Part shown: one piece after another, positions 33,121 to 41,696 of the stretch
Layout: each line of letters starts with the position of its first letter
Position numbering within the stretch: the first letter of the stretch is position 1
DNA from: Thermanaerosceptrum fracticalcis
GTDB taxonomy: Bacteria; Bacillota; Peptococcia; DRI-13
Direction: 5' to 3'
Length of the DNA stretch: 64,000 nucleotides
Assembly (NCBI RefSeq): GCF_000746025.2
Contig: NZ_CP045798.1
Location: forward strand, 3,517,501 to 3,581,500
The notes under the pieces: generated by a model
The model's database searches: none
The model's input: only the letters and a program-made list of their open reading frames with translations
What the model was told of the DNA's origin: nothing
Position numbers and translations under genes: made by a program

Positions 33121-34314
33121 ATGCTTAATATTGTAGATGAGGCTAAAAGTCTTCAAAATGAAATAGTGAGCTGGCGCAGAGAACTGCACCAGATCCCGGA
33201 AGTAGGCTTAGAAACACCGCAAACCGCCGCTTATGTGGCTGCAAAATTAGGAGAAATGGGTATCGCATACAAAACTAATGTGGGCGGGCATGGTGTAGTT
33301 GGTTTAATTAAAGGACAAGGCGAAGGTAAAACCATAGCTTTAAGAGCTGATATGGACGGTTTAGCCATCAAGGAAGAAACAGGGTTACCCTTTGCCTCCA
33401 CCAATGGCAATATGCATGCTTGCGGCCATGACGCGCATACAGCCATGCTCCTTGGGGCTGCCAAAATCCTCAATGCTCATCGTGACCAGCTAAAGGGTAA
33501 TGTAAAACTTATTTTTCAACCTGGTGAAGAAGGACCCGGGGGGGCCAAACCCATGATTGATGACGGAGTCCTGGAAAACCCAAAGGTTGAAGCTGTTTTG
33601 GGACTACATATCGGTACTATCTTTAAGGAAATCGGCACGGGACAGATAGGGGTAAGTTATGGGAATCTAATGGCTTGTCTTGACCAATTTTCCATTAAAA
33701 TCAAGGGTAAGGGCTGTCATGGGGCCATGCCGGATACCGGGGTTGACCCTATCGTCATCACGGGTCAGGTCTTAAGCGCTCTCCAAACTATTGTCAGCAG
33801 GGAGGTAAAACCGGTAAACCCGGCAGTAGTCACCATAGGTAAAATCCATGGCGGCAGAGCCTATAATATTATTCCTGATGAGGTTGAACTCGAAGGTACT
33901 GTACGGTCCATTAAGCAGGATGAACGGGAAAAGATTGCCAGGCGTTTAGAGGAAATCGTCGCTAGCATTACCAGAGGAATGCGCGGGGATTATGAATTTA
34001 ATTATATTTTTGGCTATCCTCCCTTGGTCAATGATGGGCAATTTACCAAATCTTTTGTGGAGACGGCCCAGAAGATCGTAGGAGAAAAGGACATCATAGA
34101 AATTCCTTATCCCACCATGGGCGGGGAAGATATGGCCTTTTTCCTGGAAAGAGTGCCCGGCACCTTCTTCTTCCTGGGAGGGGGAAATGAAGCTAAAAAT
34201 ATTGTGTATCCCCATCATAATGCCAAGTTCGATGTAGACGAGGATGTTTTCTGGCGGGGAACTGCCTTGCTGGCCCAAGGAGCTATAGATTGGCTGGAAA
34301 AGGCGGGCGAATAG
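33121..34314 (+). CDS. M20-family amidohydrolase (hippurate/N-acyl-amino-acid hydrolase type)
   Basis: A 397-residue zinc hydrolase. Metal-binding motifs are the Asp in LRADMDGL, HACGHDAHTAMLLG, GEEGPGGAKPMI with the catalytic Glu pair, and the C-terminal PTMGGEDMAFFLE. A dimerisation domain lies between ~190 and 300 (GKGCHGAMPDTGVDP). The ATG at 33121 is chosen over a GTG at 33112 because AGGGAG is spaced correctly for it. The neighbouring two membrane genes suggest that the substrate (an N-acyl or peptide-like compound) is taken up by them. Confidence 0.9.
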   Translation: MLNIVDEAKSLQNEIVSWRRELHQIPEVGLETPQTAAYVAAKLGEMGIAYKTNVGGHGVVGLIKGQGEGKTIALRADMDGLAIKEETGLPFASTNGNMHACGHDAHTAMLLGAAKILNAHRDQLKGNVKLIFQPGEEGPGGAKPMIDDGVLENPKVEAVLGLHIGTIFKEIGTGQIGVSYGNLMACLDQFSIKIKGKGCHGAMPDTGVDPIVITGQVLSALQTIVSREVKPVNPAVVTIGKIHGGRAYNIIPDEVELEGTVRSIKQDEREKIARRLEEIVASITRGMRGDYEFNYIFGYPPLVNDGQFTKSFVETAQKIVGEKDIIEIPYPTMGGEDMAFFLERVPGTFFFLGGGNEAKNIVYPHHNAKFDVDEDVFWRGTALLAQGAIDWLEKAGE

Positions 34315-34332
34315 CCATGGGAATGGGGCTGA

Positions 34333-34469
34333 AAAAATAAGCAAACCAGAATAAAAGAACACCTGGAAGAATTAGCACAAATAGGAGCCCAGGCAGAAGG
34401 CGGTCTGACCAGCCTGCCCTGTACCAAAGAAGAACGGGCTAGTTCCAAACTTAAATCCATAATAAATAA
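34333..34469 (+). pseudogene. N-terminal remnant of an N-carbamoyl-amino-acid hydrolase-like gene
   Basis: One frame reads KEHLEELAQIGAQAEGG followed by LTSLPCTKEERASSKLK. This resembles the opening of the AmaB/AllC zinc hydrolases (ERLEELAQIG...EGGVTRL). There is no start codon and no body; a terminator hairpin cuts in directly after. It is a gene scrap of about 45 codons. Confidence 0.45.
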
Positions 34470-34523
34470 AAACCTCATGATTCTTTATCTCTTCAGTGAG
34501 ATATCGTATCATGAGGTTTTTTG
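34470..34523 (+). terminator. Terminator downstream of the M20 hydrolase region
   Basis: AAACCTCATGAT (34470-34481) pairs with ATCATGAGGTTT (34508-34519), with a small inner hairpin and TTTTTT after. It probably ends the DUF5058-M20 transcript. Confidence 0.75.
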
Positions 34524-34548
34524 CATTTTGGAGGGTCAGGCTTGCTAC

Positions 34549-34822
34549 TTAGTCCAAATAGGGCAAAAGTTTTTCTATATATTCAACGATGTCAATGTTT
34601 TCTATGACTATAGGCAAATCGTTGGATAAATCTAAAAGACGGGTGGTTTTGATGCGGGTGTTGGGTCCAAAACCTTCAATGCCCCGTAAAACAGTGGTGC
34701 CTGTCATCCCCAGCTCCTTAGCCTTCATCACAATGGCATGATAGAGCAGTTTGCCTTTATATTTACTGGCTTCGCCAATATAGGTTCTTATTTTTTTTTG
34801 CCTGTCCTGTAATTTTGACCAT
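34549..34822 (-). pseudogene. DUF190 (PII-like) protein gene with a +1 frameshift in an A9 tract
   Basis: The body encodes TYIGEASKYKGKLLYHAIV and then GTTVLRGIEGFGP, hallmarks of the DUF190 family, PII-like proteins often next to crcB. The natural start is the ATG at 34822, with AAGGAGG seven bases before it. From that ATG the protein reads MVKITGQAKK and then shifts out of frame within nine A residues (34791-34799 on the plus strand). With eight A residues it would run MVKITGQAKKIRTYIGEA to the normal stop. Slippage at the tract could rescue expression. Confidence 0.7.
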
Positions 34823-34835
34823 AACTTTTCCTCCT

Positions 34836-34925
34836 TTATCTGGTCAAAAGCTGGGCGATGACCGTTCCCAGCCACACTGCCACAAGACCAATGAATAAGC
34901 TGACAAACCCGTTTAAAATGGAAGT
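34836..34925 (-). pseudogene. C-terminal remnant of a crcB-like fluoride channel gene
   Basis: Thirty codons, ILNGFVSLFIGLVAVWLGTV and IAQLLTR then stop, resemble the last helix of CrcB. They are read in frame up to a stop at 34926 and end just before the ribosome binding site of the DUF190 gene. The crcB-DUF190 order is a known pairing, which supports the assignment. The rest of the gene is missing. Confidence 0.45.
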
Positions 34926-34949
34926 TTAAGCGAAAAACCTAAGAACTGG

Positions 34950-35021
34950 GTGGGGGCTACTGTGATTATCGCTATTTGGGTTCTGCTGGCAGTTTGGGTG
35001 ATAAGGTATATCATACGTTAG
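34950..35021 (+). other. Very short hydrophobic open frame, possibly a gene scrap
   Basis: A GTG-initiated 23-residue frame reads GATVIIAIWVLLAVWVIRYI then IR and stop. It resembles the helix of small FeoB-associated membrane proteins but lacks their Cys-rich tail. The ribosome binding site is weak. I give it little weight; nothing else is seen on this strand here. Confidence 0.2.
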
Positions 35022-35035
35022 TTTTCATATAAGGA

Positions 35036-35066
35036 AAAATAGCTAGGGTTGGGCTTTCCCTAGCTT
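35036..35066 (-). terminator. Terminator for the leftward ligase transcript
   Basis: On the minus strand AGCTAGGG and CCCTAGCT pair around AAAGCCCAA and are followed by ATTTTTCC. Confidence 0.7.
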
Positions 35067-35156
35067 TAGCGTAATCATGGCACCAGTCCTCTGTCTTATT
35101 TGTAGCTCGCCGATGGTCTTATTAATTGCATAGGCTTCCGGTTTTACTTTATACCA
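35043..35156 (-). pseudogene. RCK_C (TrkA-C) domain remnant
   Basis: The minus strand encodes VKPEAYAINKTIGELQIRQR followed by TGAMITLKLGKAQP and a stop. This resembles the AINKTIGELNLRQRTGA core of TrkA-C domains in KhtT-like or antiporter-linked proteins. It runs straight on from the ligase stop codon with no start of its own and lacks the rest of the domain. Treat as debris. Confidence 0.4.
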
Positions 35157-35157
35157 C

Positions 35158-36135
35158 TCAAAAACCATATGATATAGCCTGAGTAAAGGAATTGGTTTGT
35201 AGAAACATACACTCCTCCGGTGAGACATCAACAAAAGCCTGGATGCTTGGCTGTCTTAAGACCCTGCCTTTTGTCCATTCAGTAAATTTAATTCTCAATG
35301 TGATTTTAGGTTTAAGCCAGACAGCCTCCTTCATTCGTTGAGGTTGATTAATAAAGGGGCTCTGCTTTACGGCCAAAGGTTTTATTATCGCTGTTAGGTT
35401 TCTCCATTCAGTATGAGTTAACTTTCCGGTCCCGGCATGTCCGATGTACCATAACTGGCCCTTATGGTCGTATAAGCCCAATAAGAGGGCATTAACAACC
35501 CCGTCACGCAGGGTTACACCTCCCACTACAGCTATTAAGTCTCTGTAATTCTTTACCTTTTGCCACCGGCCATCTTTACCGTTAATGGCATATGTGCTGT
35601 TAAGGTCTTTACAGACGATTCCTTCCATACCGTTAGCTTTGATAGCGGTAAATAAACTCTCGCCGTCAGCGAAGTTTTCCACTAACTGCACATTTTCCTG
35701 CGGGGTAATGATGTCCATTAAAATCTCCTGTCTCTTTTGTAATGACTGGTCTTTGACCCATACCCCGTTGTAATACACCACATCAAAGAGCATATAGGTT
35801 ACAGGTGTTTCCTTACGCGCTTTCTCCACATTTTCCGGTTTTCTAATTCCGTCCCGTCTCATGACCTCATGAAAAGAGGGCTTCCCGTTATGGAGAGCGA
35901 TGATTTCGCCATCAAGAATAACTGATGAGGCTTTTAAGTAGCGTTTAATCTCAACAAACTCAGGGAATTGCATGGTTCGTTCGTTTCGTTTCCGGTTGAA
36001 AAGCCGGACCTCCTGGCCGTCGAAATAAGTAAGAACCCGGACGCCATCCCACTTAACCTGTGCAATCCATTGTTCTCCCCGGGGGATTTGCTCCGTTATC
36101 ATTGGCTCAAAGGGGATAATGGGTTGTAACTGCAT
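35158..36135 (-). CDS. ligD: ATP-dependent DNA ligase (LigD ligase-domain type)
   Basis: A 325-residue ligase. The nucleotidyl-transfer Lys is in AQVKWDGVRVLTY (motif I), followed by DGEIIALHNGKPSF (motif III), YMLFDVVYYNG (motif IIIa), EGIVCKD (motif IV) and WQKVKNYRDLIAVVGG (motif V). An OB-fold part follows (WYIGHAGTGKLTHTEW). This is the stand-alone form of the LigD ligase domain used in non-homologous end joining. The ATG at 36135 has AGGAGG upstream; an upstream in-frame extension is not needed. It is divergent from the polymerase gene at 36285. Confidence 0.92.
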   Translation of the reverse strand: MQLQPIIPFEPMITEQIPRGEQWIAQVKWDGVRVLTYFDGQEVRLFNRKRNERTMQFPEFVEIKRYLKASSVILDGEIIALHNGKPSFHEVMRRDGIRKPENVEKARKETPVTYMLFDVVYYNGVWVKDQSLQKRQEILMDIITPQENVQLVENFADGESLFTAIKANGMEGIVCKDLNSTYAINGKDGRWQKVKNYRDLIAVVGGVTLRDGVVNALLLGLYDHKGQLWYIGHAGTGKLTHTEWRNLTAIIKPLAVKQSPFINQPQRMKEAVWLKPKITLRIKFTEWTKGRVLRQPSIQAFVDVSPEECMFLQTNSFTQAISYGF

Positions 36136-36284
36136 ATCGGCCTCCTGTGTTTTTTCATAGTTGGAAAAACGTTTGGAGTAAGGAAGAAAGTATATGTATA
36201 CCACGGATAGATTCCAGGGGGATACTAGGTGTAAGCTAAGGACTGCTCTTTGGGATTTAAATTTTCCACCATGGAGGAAGAAAA

Positions 36285-37199
36285 ATGGAGAGCATGCAAA
36301 TCACTATCGAGGGCAAAGAACTCACTATTTCCAACCCTCATAAGATCTTGTGGCCGGAATCGGGTATCACGAAACTCGATTACATTCATTATTTAATAAG
36401 TGTCTCTCCCTATCTTTTGGCCTATACACAAAACCGCCTCTTGACCATGATCAGATTTCCTGACGGTATTGATGGTAAATCCTTTTATCAGAAAGAGATT
36501 CCCCCTTTTGCCCCGGAATGGATGGAGCGAGCCTTTTATTCTGATAAGAACTGGATACTCTTAAACGACATCGCTACCCTGGTCTGGGTGGCCAACCTGG
36601 CTTCTCTGGAAATACACGTCCCCTTCGACCAGTATGTTAAACCCGACTATCCCACAGAGCTTACCCTGGACCTGGACCCTATGGATACGGATAATTTTGA
36701 CCTGGTGAGAGAAATAGCCCTCAAATCCAGGGAAGTTATCGATTCCCTGGGCCTCTTTAGCGTCATTAAGACCTCCGGGGCCACTGGTCTTCAGGTCTAT
36801 ATACCTATTGAGCCCAGGTATACTTATGAGGAAGCCCGGCTCATCAATACCTTTATTGCCCGTTACATAGCGGAAAAAAATCCCCGCAAGGTCACCCTTG
36901 AACGGATGGTGAAGAAGCGGGGGAAACATCTCTATTTTGATTATCTCCAGTTGTGGCGGGGTAGAACCTTGCCGGCACCTTATTCCGTAAGGGCAAAACC
37001 CGGGGCTACGGTTTCTACTCCCCTGGAGTGGGCGGAGGTGGAAAAGGAAATCACTCCGGCGGACTTTACTATACGGACAGTACCGGAAAGGCTGAAATTG
37101 AAAGGAGACCTTTTCCGCTTTGTAACTACGGAAAAAATGAACCAGGGCCTGGATGAAATCCTGGTTTTTATCAAGGGGGCAGAACTAACGAGGGTATAA
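36285..37199 (+). CDS. LigD-type polymerase/primase domain protein
   Basis: A 304-residue archaeo-eukaryotic primase-like polymerase of the LigD Pol family. It begins with ISNPHKILWPESGITKLDYI and continues LWVANLASLEIHVPF-type residues, the catalytic LTLDLDPMD, KTSGATGLQVYIPI and the C-terminal YSVRAKPGATVSTPLEW. It adds nucleotides or ribonucleotides at DNA breaks with the ligase. Separate genes for the two domains are divergent here. No Ku gene is in the window. GGAGGAAG precedes the ATG. Confidence 0.9.
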   Translation: MESMQITIEGKELTISNPHKILWPESGITKLDYIHYLISVSPYLLAYTQNRLLTMIRFPDGIDGKSFYQKEIPPFAPEWMERAFYSDKNWILLNDIATLVWVANLASLEIHVPFDQYVKPDYPTELTLDLDPMDTDNFDLVREIALKSREVIDSLGLFSVIKTSGATGLQVYIPIEPRYTYEEARLINTFIARYIAEKNPRKVTLERMVKKRGKHLYFDYLQLWRGRTLPAPYSVRAKPGATVSTPLEWAEVEKEITPADFTIRTVPERLKLKGDLFRFVTTEKMNQGLDEILVFIKGAELTRV

Positions 37200-37275
37200 A
37201 GCAAGGAGACTAAAAAGTTTTTTAGAAATGACTAAAGCACCAGTGGCGTAACTGGTGCTTTTCATCAAACATTCT

Positions 37276-38502
37276 TTAAACTAATTTGACCTGGTGATAG
37301 ACTTTTTTCCCTTTTCTTAGCATTAGTTTACCGTCAGCAAAATCATCAAGGTTAATGACAAGATTGAAATCATCAATCTTGTTCTCGTTTACAGTCAGAC
37401 CACCCTGCTGGATCAGGCGCCTGCCTTCGCTTTTGGAAGGAGCCAGTCCAGTTTCCATTAAGAGGGTGAGGATATCCATCCCTCCCGTAAACCTGGCTTG
37501 AGGGATTTCTGTACAGGGTATGGAAGCAGCATCACCGCCGCTGCCAAAGAGGGCTCTGGCGGCTTTTTGGGCTTTTTCCGCTTCTTCCTCGCCATGTACC
37601 AGCTTCGTGACTTCATAAGCCAGTACTTCTTTGGCCCGGTTAATTTCAGCATCCTGGAGGGAACCCAGCCTGTTTACTTCTTCCATGGGTAAGAAGGTCA
37701 ATAAGGCCAGGCAGTTTTTGACATCCCTGTCATCGACATTACGCCAGTATTGATAGAAATCATAAGGGGAAGTTTTGGCAGGATCGAGCCAGATGGCGCC
37801 GCTTTCTGTTTTTCCCATTTTTTTACCTTCACTGGTAGTCAGGAGTTTGAAGGTGAGACCATAAGCTGAACCTCCTTCAGCTCGCCGGATGAGTTCTACT
37901 CCTGCGATAATGTTGGACCACTGGTCATTGCCGCCCATCTGCAGCTTGCAATTGTACCTCTTATAAAGTTCCAGGAAGTCGTAGGCCTGCATCAGCATGT
38001 AGTTGAATTCCAGGAAGGATAAACCTCTTTCCAACCTGTTTTTAAAACATTCAGCTGAAAGCATTCTATTGACGGAGAAGTGTTTGCCGATATCGCGCAG
38101 GAATTCAATATAATTAAGATTCATGAGCCAGTCGGCATTGTTGACCATGAGGGCTTTTCCCGGACCAAAATCGATAAAGCGGGAAAACTGTTTTTTAAAG
38201 GATTGAGCGTTTTCTTCAATCAGTTCTCTGGTCAGCATTTTACGCATGTCTGTTTTGCCCGAAGGGTCTCCCACCATAGCTGTGCCGCCGCCGATGATGG
38301 CGATGGGCCTGTGACCGGCCCTTTGCATATGCATCATCACCATGACCTGGATAAAATGACCCACATGAAGGCTGTCGGCCGTAGGGTCAAAACCGATATA
38401 AAAGGTGACTGTTTCTTTCTCCAGGAGTTCCCTGATTTCTTCTTCATGGGTTGCCTGTTCGATATATCCTCTTTCCCTCAGAATGTCGTAAACGTTAGCC
38501 AT
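37276..38502 (-). CDS. tyrS: Tyrosyl-tRNA synthetase
   Basis: A 408-residue class I synthetase. The HIGH-like motif is [10 protein letters not shown], tyrosine binding is in [14 protein letters not shown] and GGNDQWSNI, the KMSKS-like loop is KKMGKTESG, and an S4 RNA-binding domain closes the protein ([18 protein letters not shown]). The ATG at 38502 has AAGGAG upstream; an in-frame extension to 38523 is less likely. Expression is controlled by a tyrosine T-box upstream. Confidence 0.97.
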   Translation of the reverse strand: MANVYDILRERGYIEQATHEEEIRELLEKETVTFYIGFDPTADSLHVGHFIQVMVMMHMQRAGHRPIAIIGGGTAMVGDPSGKTDMRKMLTRELIEENAQSFKKQFSRFIDFGPGKALMVNNADWLMNLNYIEFLRDIGKHFSVNRMLSAECFKNRLERGLSFLEFNYMLMQAYDFLELYKRYNCKLQMGGNDQWSNIIAGVELIRRAEGGSAYGLTFKLLTTSEGKKMGKTESGAIWLDPAKTSPYDFYQYWRNVDDRDVKNCLALLTFLPMEEVNRLGSLQDAEINRAKEVLAYEVTKLVHGEEEAEKAQKAARALFGSGGDAASIPCTEIPQARFTGGMDILTLLMETGLAPSKSEGRRLIQQGGLTVNENKIDDFNLVINLDDFADGKLMLRKGKKVYHQVKLV

Positions 38503-38530
38503 TTGTTCCACTCCTTCTATCACTAGTCAT

Positions 38531-38760
38531 AAAAAAAGAGTCCTTCATCCTATAAGGACGAGAAGACCCGTGGTACCACCTTACTTTACATCTTAACGAT
38601 GCCTCAAGTCACGATAACGGGTGACAGCCGCAAGCACTTTCTGCTGAAACTCCGGAATGTAATTCACGCCATTATGTCCGGCAAGCTTTGCACCAACCAG
38701 CCTGCTCTCTGTGTTGTCACCATAACGGGCTACTGGGTTCCTTCACAGTTTTTCTATTAG
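38531..38760 (-). ncRNA. T-box riboswitch, tyrosine specific, upstream of tyrS
   Basis: The T-box sequence is GGTGGTACCACG (plus 38569-38580), followed by the terminator GTCCTT/AAGGAC with a T tract at 38531-38560. The Stem I specifier loop reads GAATTACATTC, placing a TAC (Tyr) codon at plus 38659-38661. Uncharged tRNA-Tyr would pair with both and favour readthrough into tyrS. The leader starts near 38760 behind a TTGACA element at plus 38801-38806. Confidence 0.92.
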
Positions 38761-38800
38761 CATTTCCTTATCTTATAAATTAATATACATAAATTGCTTG

Positions 38801-38806
38801 TGTCAA
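38801..38806 (-). promoter_or_regulatory. -35 element of the tyrS leader promoter
   Basis: TTGACA on the minus strand, with an AT-rich TATTAAT region about 15 bases downstream acting as the likely -10. Confidence 0.45.
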
Positions 38807-38854
38807 GGTTTATTTAATTTTAGCATAAGTATATATATCAGACCTCAAAAAGAT

Positions 38855-39805
38855 ATGTTTCCTTCAAAGGTGGGGTGGGAATTGGGGAGAAAAGCAATAG
38901 TACTGTGTCTGATTATCCTGGTGACAGTATTTTTGACAAACTACAGTGGCAGCTACATAGAAACTATGGGAAAGAAGAGGGAAGGAAACCGGGAACTGAC
39001 TCCGGTCTTGCGCCTCTCTACGTTGGAAGTGTGTCCAGGGGATTATCTTGTCATCTACGTGGAGAACGTAAACAGGGACGATCACATTGCCCTTTCGACA
39101 GGCCTGTTACAGAATCCACCCGGGTTTACCCATTATAAAAGAGGACAGGTAGCCCTGGCGGCTGTGAATTACCGTACGGCAGCAGGAAAATATTTTCTAT
39201 ATATTAGTATTTCCAGAAAAGGGCAGGTTGTCTGGGAGAAAAGGGAAATGATTACCGTTCTCCCCAAAAAATTTCTTACCCAAAACTTAAAAGTAACCAG
39301 GCAACAGCAGGCCATAAGGAATGAGAAGCTCTGGAAAGAGGACAGCGCCTTTATTGAGAAGGCCAAATCCGTTTCCGCCCCCGAGCCCTTATGGCAGGGA
39401 AAATTCTTACAGCCTGTGGAAGGACGTATTTCTACAGAGTATGGTGTTATTCGCTACATAAACAATGTGGAATCCGGAAGGCATGCCGGTATAGATATCG
39501 CAGCGAGAAAAGGGACCCCTGTGAAAGCCACCAACAGGGGTATGGTTACTCTCTCTATGCCCCTCCATCTTACAGGAAATACCATCATCATCGACCACGG
39601 GATGGATATCTTCAGCGCTTACTCCCATCTGGACCGCCTGCTGGTGAAGGAAGGCCAGCTGGTGGAAAAAGGGGATATTATTGGGGAAATCGGGTCCACA
39701 GGTTTTTCCACAGGTCCCCATCTCCACTGGACAATCAGCATAGGCCCCGTTTTTACGAACCCCTGGCGTTTGCTGGAGAGTGACCCCCTGGAATGGATAA
39801 AATAA
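38855..39805 (+). CDS. M23-family (LytM-type) peptidase, membrane anchored
   Basis: A 316-residue secreted or anchored peptidase. A hydrophobic N-terminal helix (KAIVLCLIILVTVFLTNYSGSY) is followed by an Ig-like module (~60-140). The C-terminal M23 domain has RHAGIDIAARKGTPV and STGPHLHWTISI, holding the zinc and catalytic histidines. It is expected to cut peptidoglycan cross-links or act as a scaffold. The exact start is uncertain: the ATG at 38855 is used, with GTG or TTG further in as alternatives. Confidence 0.87.
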   Translation: MFPSKVGWELGRKAIVLCLIILVTVFLTNYSGSYIETMGKKREGNRELTPVLRLSTLEVCPGDYLVIYVENVNRDDHIALSTGLLQNPPGFTHYKRGQVALAAVNYRTAAGKYFLYISISRKGQVVWEKREMITVLPKKFLTQNLKVTRQQQAIRNEKLWKEDSAFIEKAKSVSAPEPLWQGKFLQPVEGRISTEYGVIRYINNVESGRHAGIDIAARKGTPVKATNRGMVTLSMPLHLTGNTIIIDHGMDIFSAYSHLDRLLVKEGQLVEKGDIIGEIGSTGFSTGPHLHWTISIGPVFTNPWRLLESDPLEWIK

Positions 39806-39876
39806 TAAAAAAATAATTATTTCTTTCTGCCCCGGGTAAAATATGGACATACCACGAAAAAGGAGAGTGGTTTCTC

Positions 39877-40059
39877 ATGAAAAAGGAGCCGACGTTTAGG
39901 CCTCCCGGGAGGTTGCTGATAGAAGCCAGGGACCTGGAGATAGCCAGGGAATTTTTCCCCGGCAGGAGACGGATCCCGCCTAAAAAAGAAATGCCCGGGG
40001 AATGTAAGAGCAGGCTGGGGGAATATTACGGGTATTTCCAGTACTATCCCGGTGAATAA
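39877..40059 (+). CDS. Small hypothetical protein (60 residues)
   Basis: A charged, aromatic protein opening MKKEPTFRPPGRLLIEARDL and ending GEYYGYFQYYPGE. GGAGAG sits at a good distance before the ATG, and it lies between the peptidase and the dlt operon, which supports a real gene. No family recognised, no membrane segment seen. Confidence 0.45.
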   Translation: MKKEPTFRPPGRLLIEARDLEIAREFFPGRRRIPPKKEMPGECKSRLGEYYGYFQYYPGE

Positions 40060-40144
40060 ACTGATTTGCTTTCCGCAGTCTATCTGGTAAACTAGTATCC
40101 GATGGACTGTTTTTTTTCTATATGCAAAGCGGAGGTTACGTGTG

Positions 40145-40375
40145 ATGAGAGAGAAAATTCTGGATATCCTCTGTCAGGTCTGCGGCAGTGAAGAGATACG
40201 TGAAAATCCGGATGTTGAACTTTATGAAACAGGACTGCTGGACTCTTTTGGTACAGTACAGCTCCTGGTGGCCATTGAGGAAGAATTGCATATGGCTATT
40301 CCCATTAGTGAGATAGACCGGGAAATGTGGGCCACTCCCCATAAAATAATTAAATTTATTGAGGAAAGGCGCTAA
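40145..40375 (+). CDS. dltC: D-alanyl carrier protein DltC
   Basis: A 76-residue carrier protein. The phosphopantetheine Ser is in GLLDSFGTVQLLV (~38). Its acidic helices and length match DltC. GGAGG precedes the start; ATG 40145 and GTG 40142 are both possible. It carries D-alanine, loaded by DltA, to the membrane acyltransferase DltB. It is first in this operon, unlike the usual order. Confidence 0.93.
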   Translation: MREKILDILCQVCGSEEIRENPDVELYETGLLDSFGTVQLLVAIEEELHMAIPISEIDREMWATPHKIIKFIEERR

Positions 40376-40378
40376 ATC

Positions 40379-41566
40379 ATGAAGCCTCGTTTTGGCCCCC
40401 TTTTCCTGGCCTTAAGCCTTTTTGTTATTTTTCTTATTGGCTTAAGTCTCGCCATACCCGCCTTTCTTGAGAAGGCCTCAGTGGAGAAAGTGGCCCCGGT
40501 GCTTTACCCGCCGGTGAAAATGAAAGGACTGGTTTTGCAAAAAAAAGCCCTTGCTTCGGAAGAGTTTTTGCCTGTCTATGGCTCTTCAGAATTAACCATC
40601 TTTGATCACTATCACCCTTCCAGTATTTTTGCTCATAAACCCTCAGGTTTTCAGCCTTTTCTGGTAGGGCGCGGCGGTAGCCAAAGTATCATCCATTTTC
40701 TTAATTTTGCCGCATTAGGCCGATCCCTGGAAGGGAAAAAACTTGTCTTTATCCTCTCACCTCAATGGTTTGAGCGAGAAGGCATCCCTGAGTCCTATTT
40801 CCGGGGAAATTTTTCACCCCTTTATGCCTACAGGTTTGTTTTAGATGAGGAATTGGAGGATGAGATCAGAAAGGCGGGGGCGCAAAGACTGCTGGAGTTT
40901 GCGGAAGCAAGGAAATCCCTGGTGCTGGGGACTCTCTTGAAAGAAGCGGCGGAACCCGGGTATCTTCATCCTGTCCTTAAACAGCTGGTCAAATCCCTGG
41001 CCTATCTCAAGCTCTTTATTTTAGAAAAGACAGATGAGTTTCGTTCTGCTTATCTTTTACTTAGCAGAGGAGAAGAGAGGGAGGGGCCCAGGACTGTTAC
41101 AGGTTCATTCTGGCCAGAGCTTCTAAAGAAAGCGGAAGCTGAAGGAGCACAGGCCTGCAGTAATAATGATTTTGGAATTAATGATGATTATTTCCGCCGG
41201 CATTTTCAAGGAAAATTGGAGAGCCTTAAGGGCTATGCCCAATCTGTTACCTATGCAGAATCTGTAGAATTTGCCGATTTCACCCTGGTTTTAAAGCTTT
41301 TAAAGGAAAGGAAAGCGGATCCCCTTTTTGTGATGGTCCCTGTCAATGGGTACTGGTATGATTACATCGGATTTCCCAAAGAAGACCGTCAGCTTCACTA
41401 TGAGAAGACCCGGGAGCTTATCCGTTCCTACGGCTTTAAAATTGCTGATTTTTCCCGGCACGAATACGACAAGTTTTTCTTAAGAGATGATATGCATTTA
41501 GGCTGGAAAGGATGGGTTTACGTCAATGAAGTCCTGGATAAACACCATCATGGCAGTCTGGAATAA
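40379..41566 (+). CDS. dltD: D-alanine esterification protein DltD
   Basis: A 395-residue membrane-anchored hydrolase-like protein. An N-terminal helix (LFLALSLFVIFLIGLSLAIPAF) is followed by the SGNH-type block PVYGSSELTIFDHYHPSS and the C-terminal FFLRDDMHLGWKGW. It starts two bases after dltC. DltD works with DltB in transferring D-Ala to teichoic acids. The end overlaps dltX by 17 bases. Confidence 0.93.
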   Translation: MKPRFGPLFLALSLFVIFLIGLSLAIPAFLEKASVEKVAPVLYPPVKMKGLVLQKKALASEEFLPVYGSSELTIFDHYHPSSIFAHKPSGFQPFLVGRGGSQSIIHFLNFAALGRSLEGKKLVFILSPQWFEREGIPESYFRGNFSPLYAYRFVLDEELEDEIRKAGAQRLLEFAEARKSLVLGTLLKEAAEPGYLHPVLKQLVKSLAYLKLFILEKTDEFRSAYLLLSRGEEREGPRTVTGSFWPELLKKAEAEGAQACSNNDFGINDDYFRRHFQGKLESLKGYAQSVTYAESVEFADFTLVLKLLKERKADPLFVMVPVNGYWYDYIGFPKEDRQLHYEKTRELIRSYGFKIADFSRHEYDKFFLRDDMHLGWKGWVYVNEVLDKHHHGSLE

Positions 41567-41684
41567 GCCTGCAGCTCAGTGGGTGGTGAAAACCTGCTAT
41601 TACCTGGCTATTTTACTGGGACTGTTATGGATTTACGGCTTCAATGATTTTACTGCAGGCAACTTTATTTACACTAATTTTTAG
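41550..41684 (+). CDS. dltX: DltX small membrane peptide
   Basis: A 44-residue peptide opening MAVWNKPAAQWVVKTCYYLA, with a membrane helix and the ending YGFNDFTAGNFIYTNF. The C-terminal FIY motif is the DltX signature and is needed for D-alanylation in other Gram-positives. It overlaps the end of dltD and is followed by dltA 12 bases later. It is easily missed because of its length. Confidence 0.85.
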   Translation: MAVWNKPAAQWVVKTCYYLAILLGLLWIYGFNDFTAGNFIYTNF

Positions 41685-41696
41685 GGGGTAGCACTC

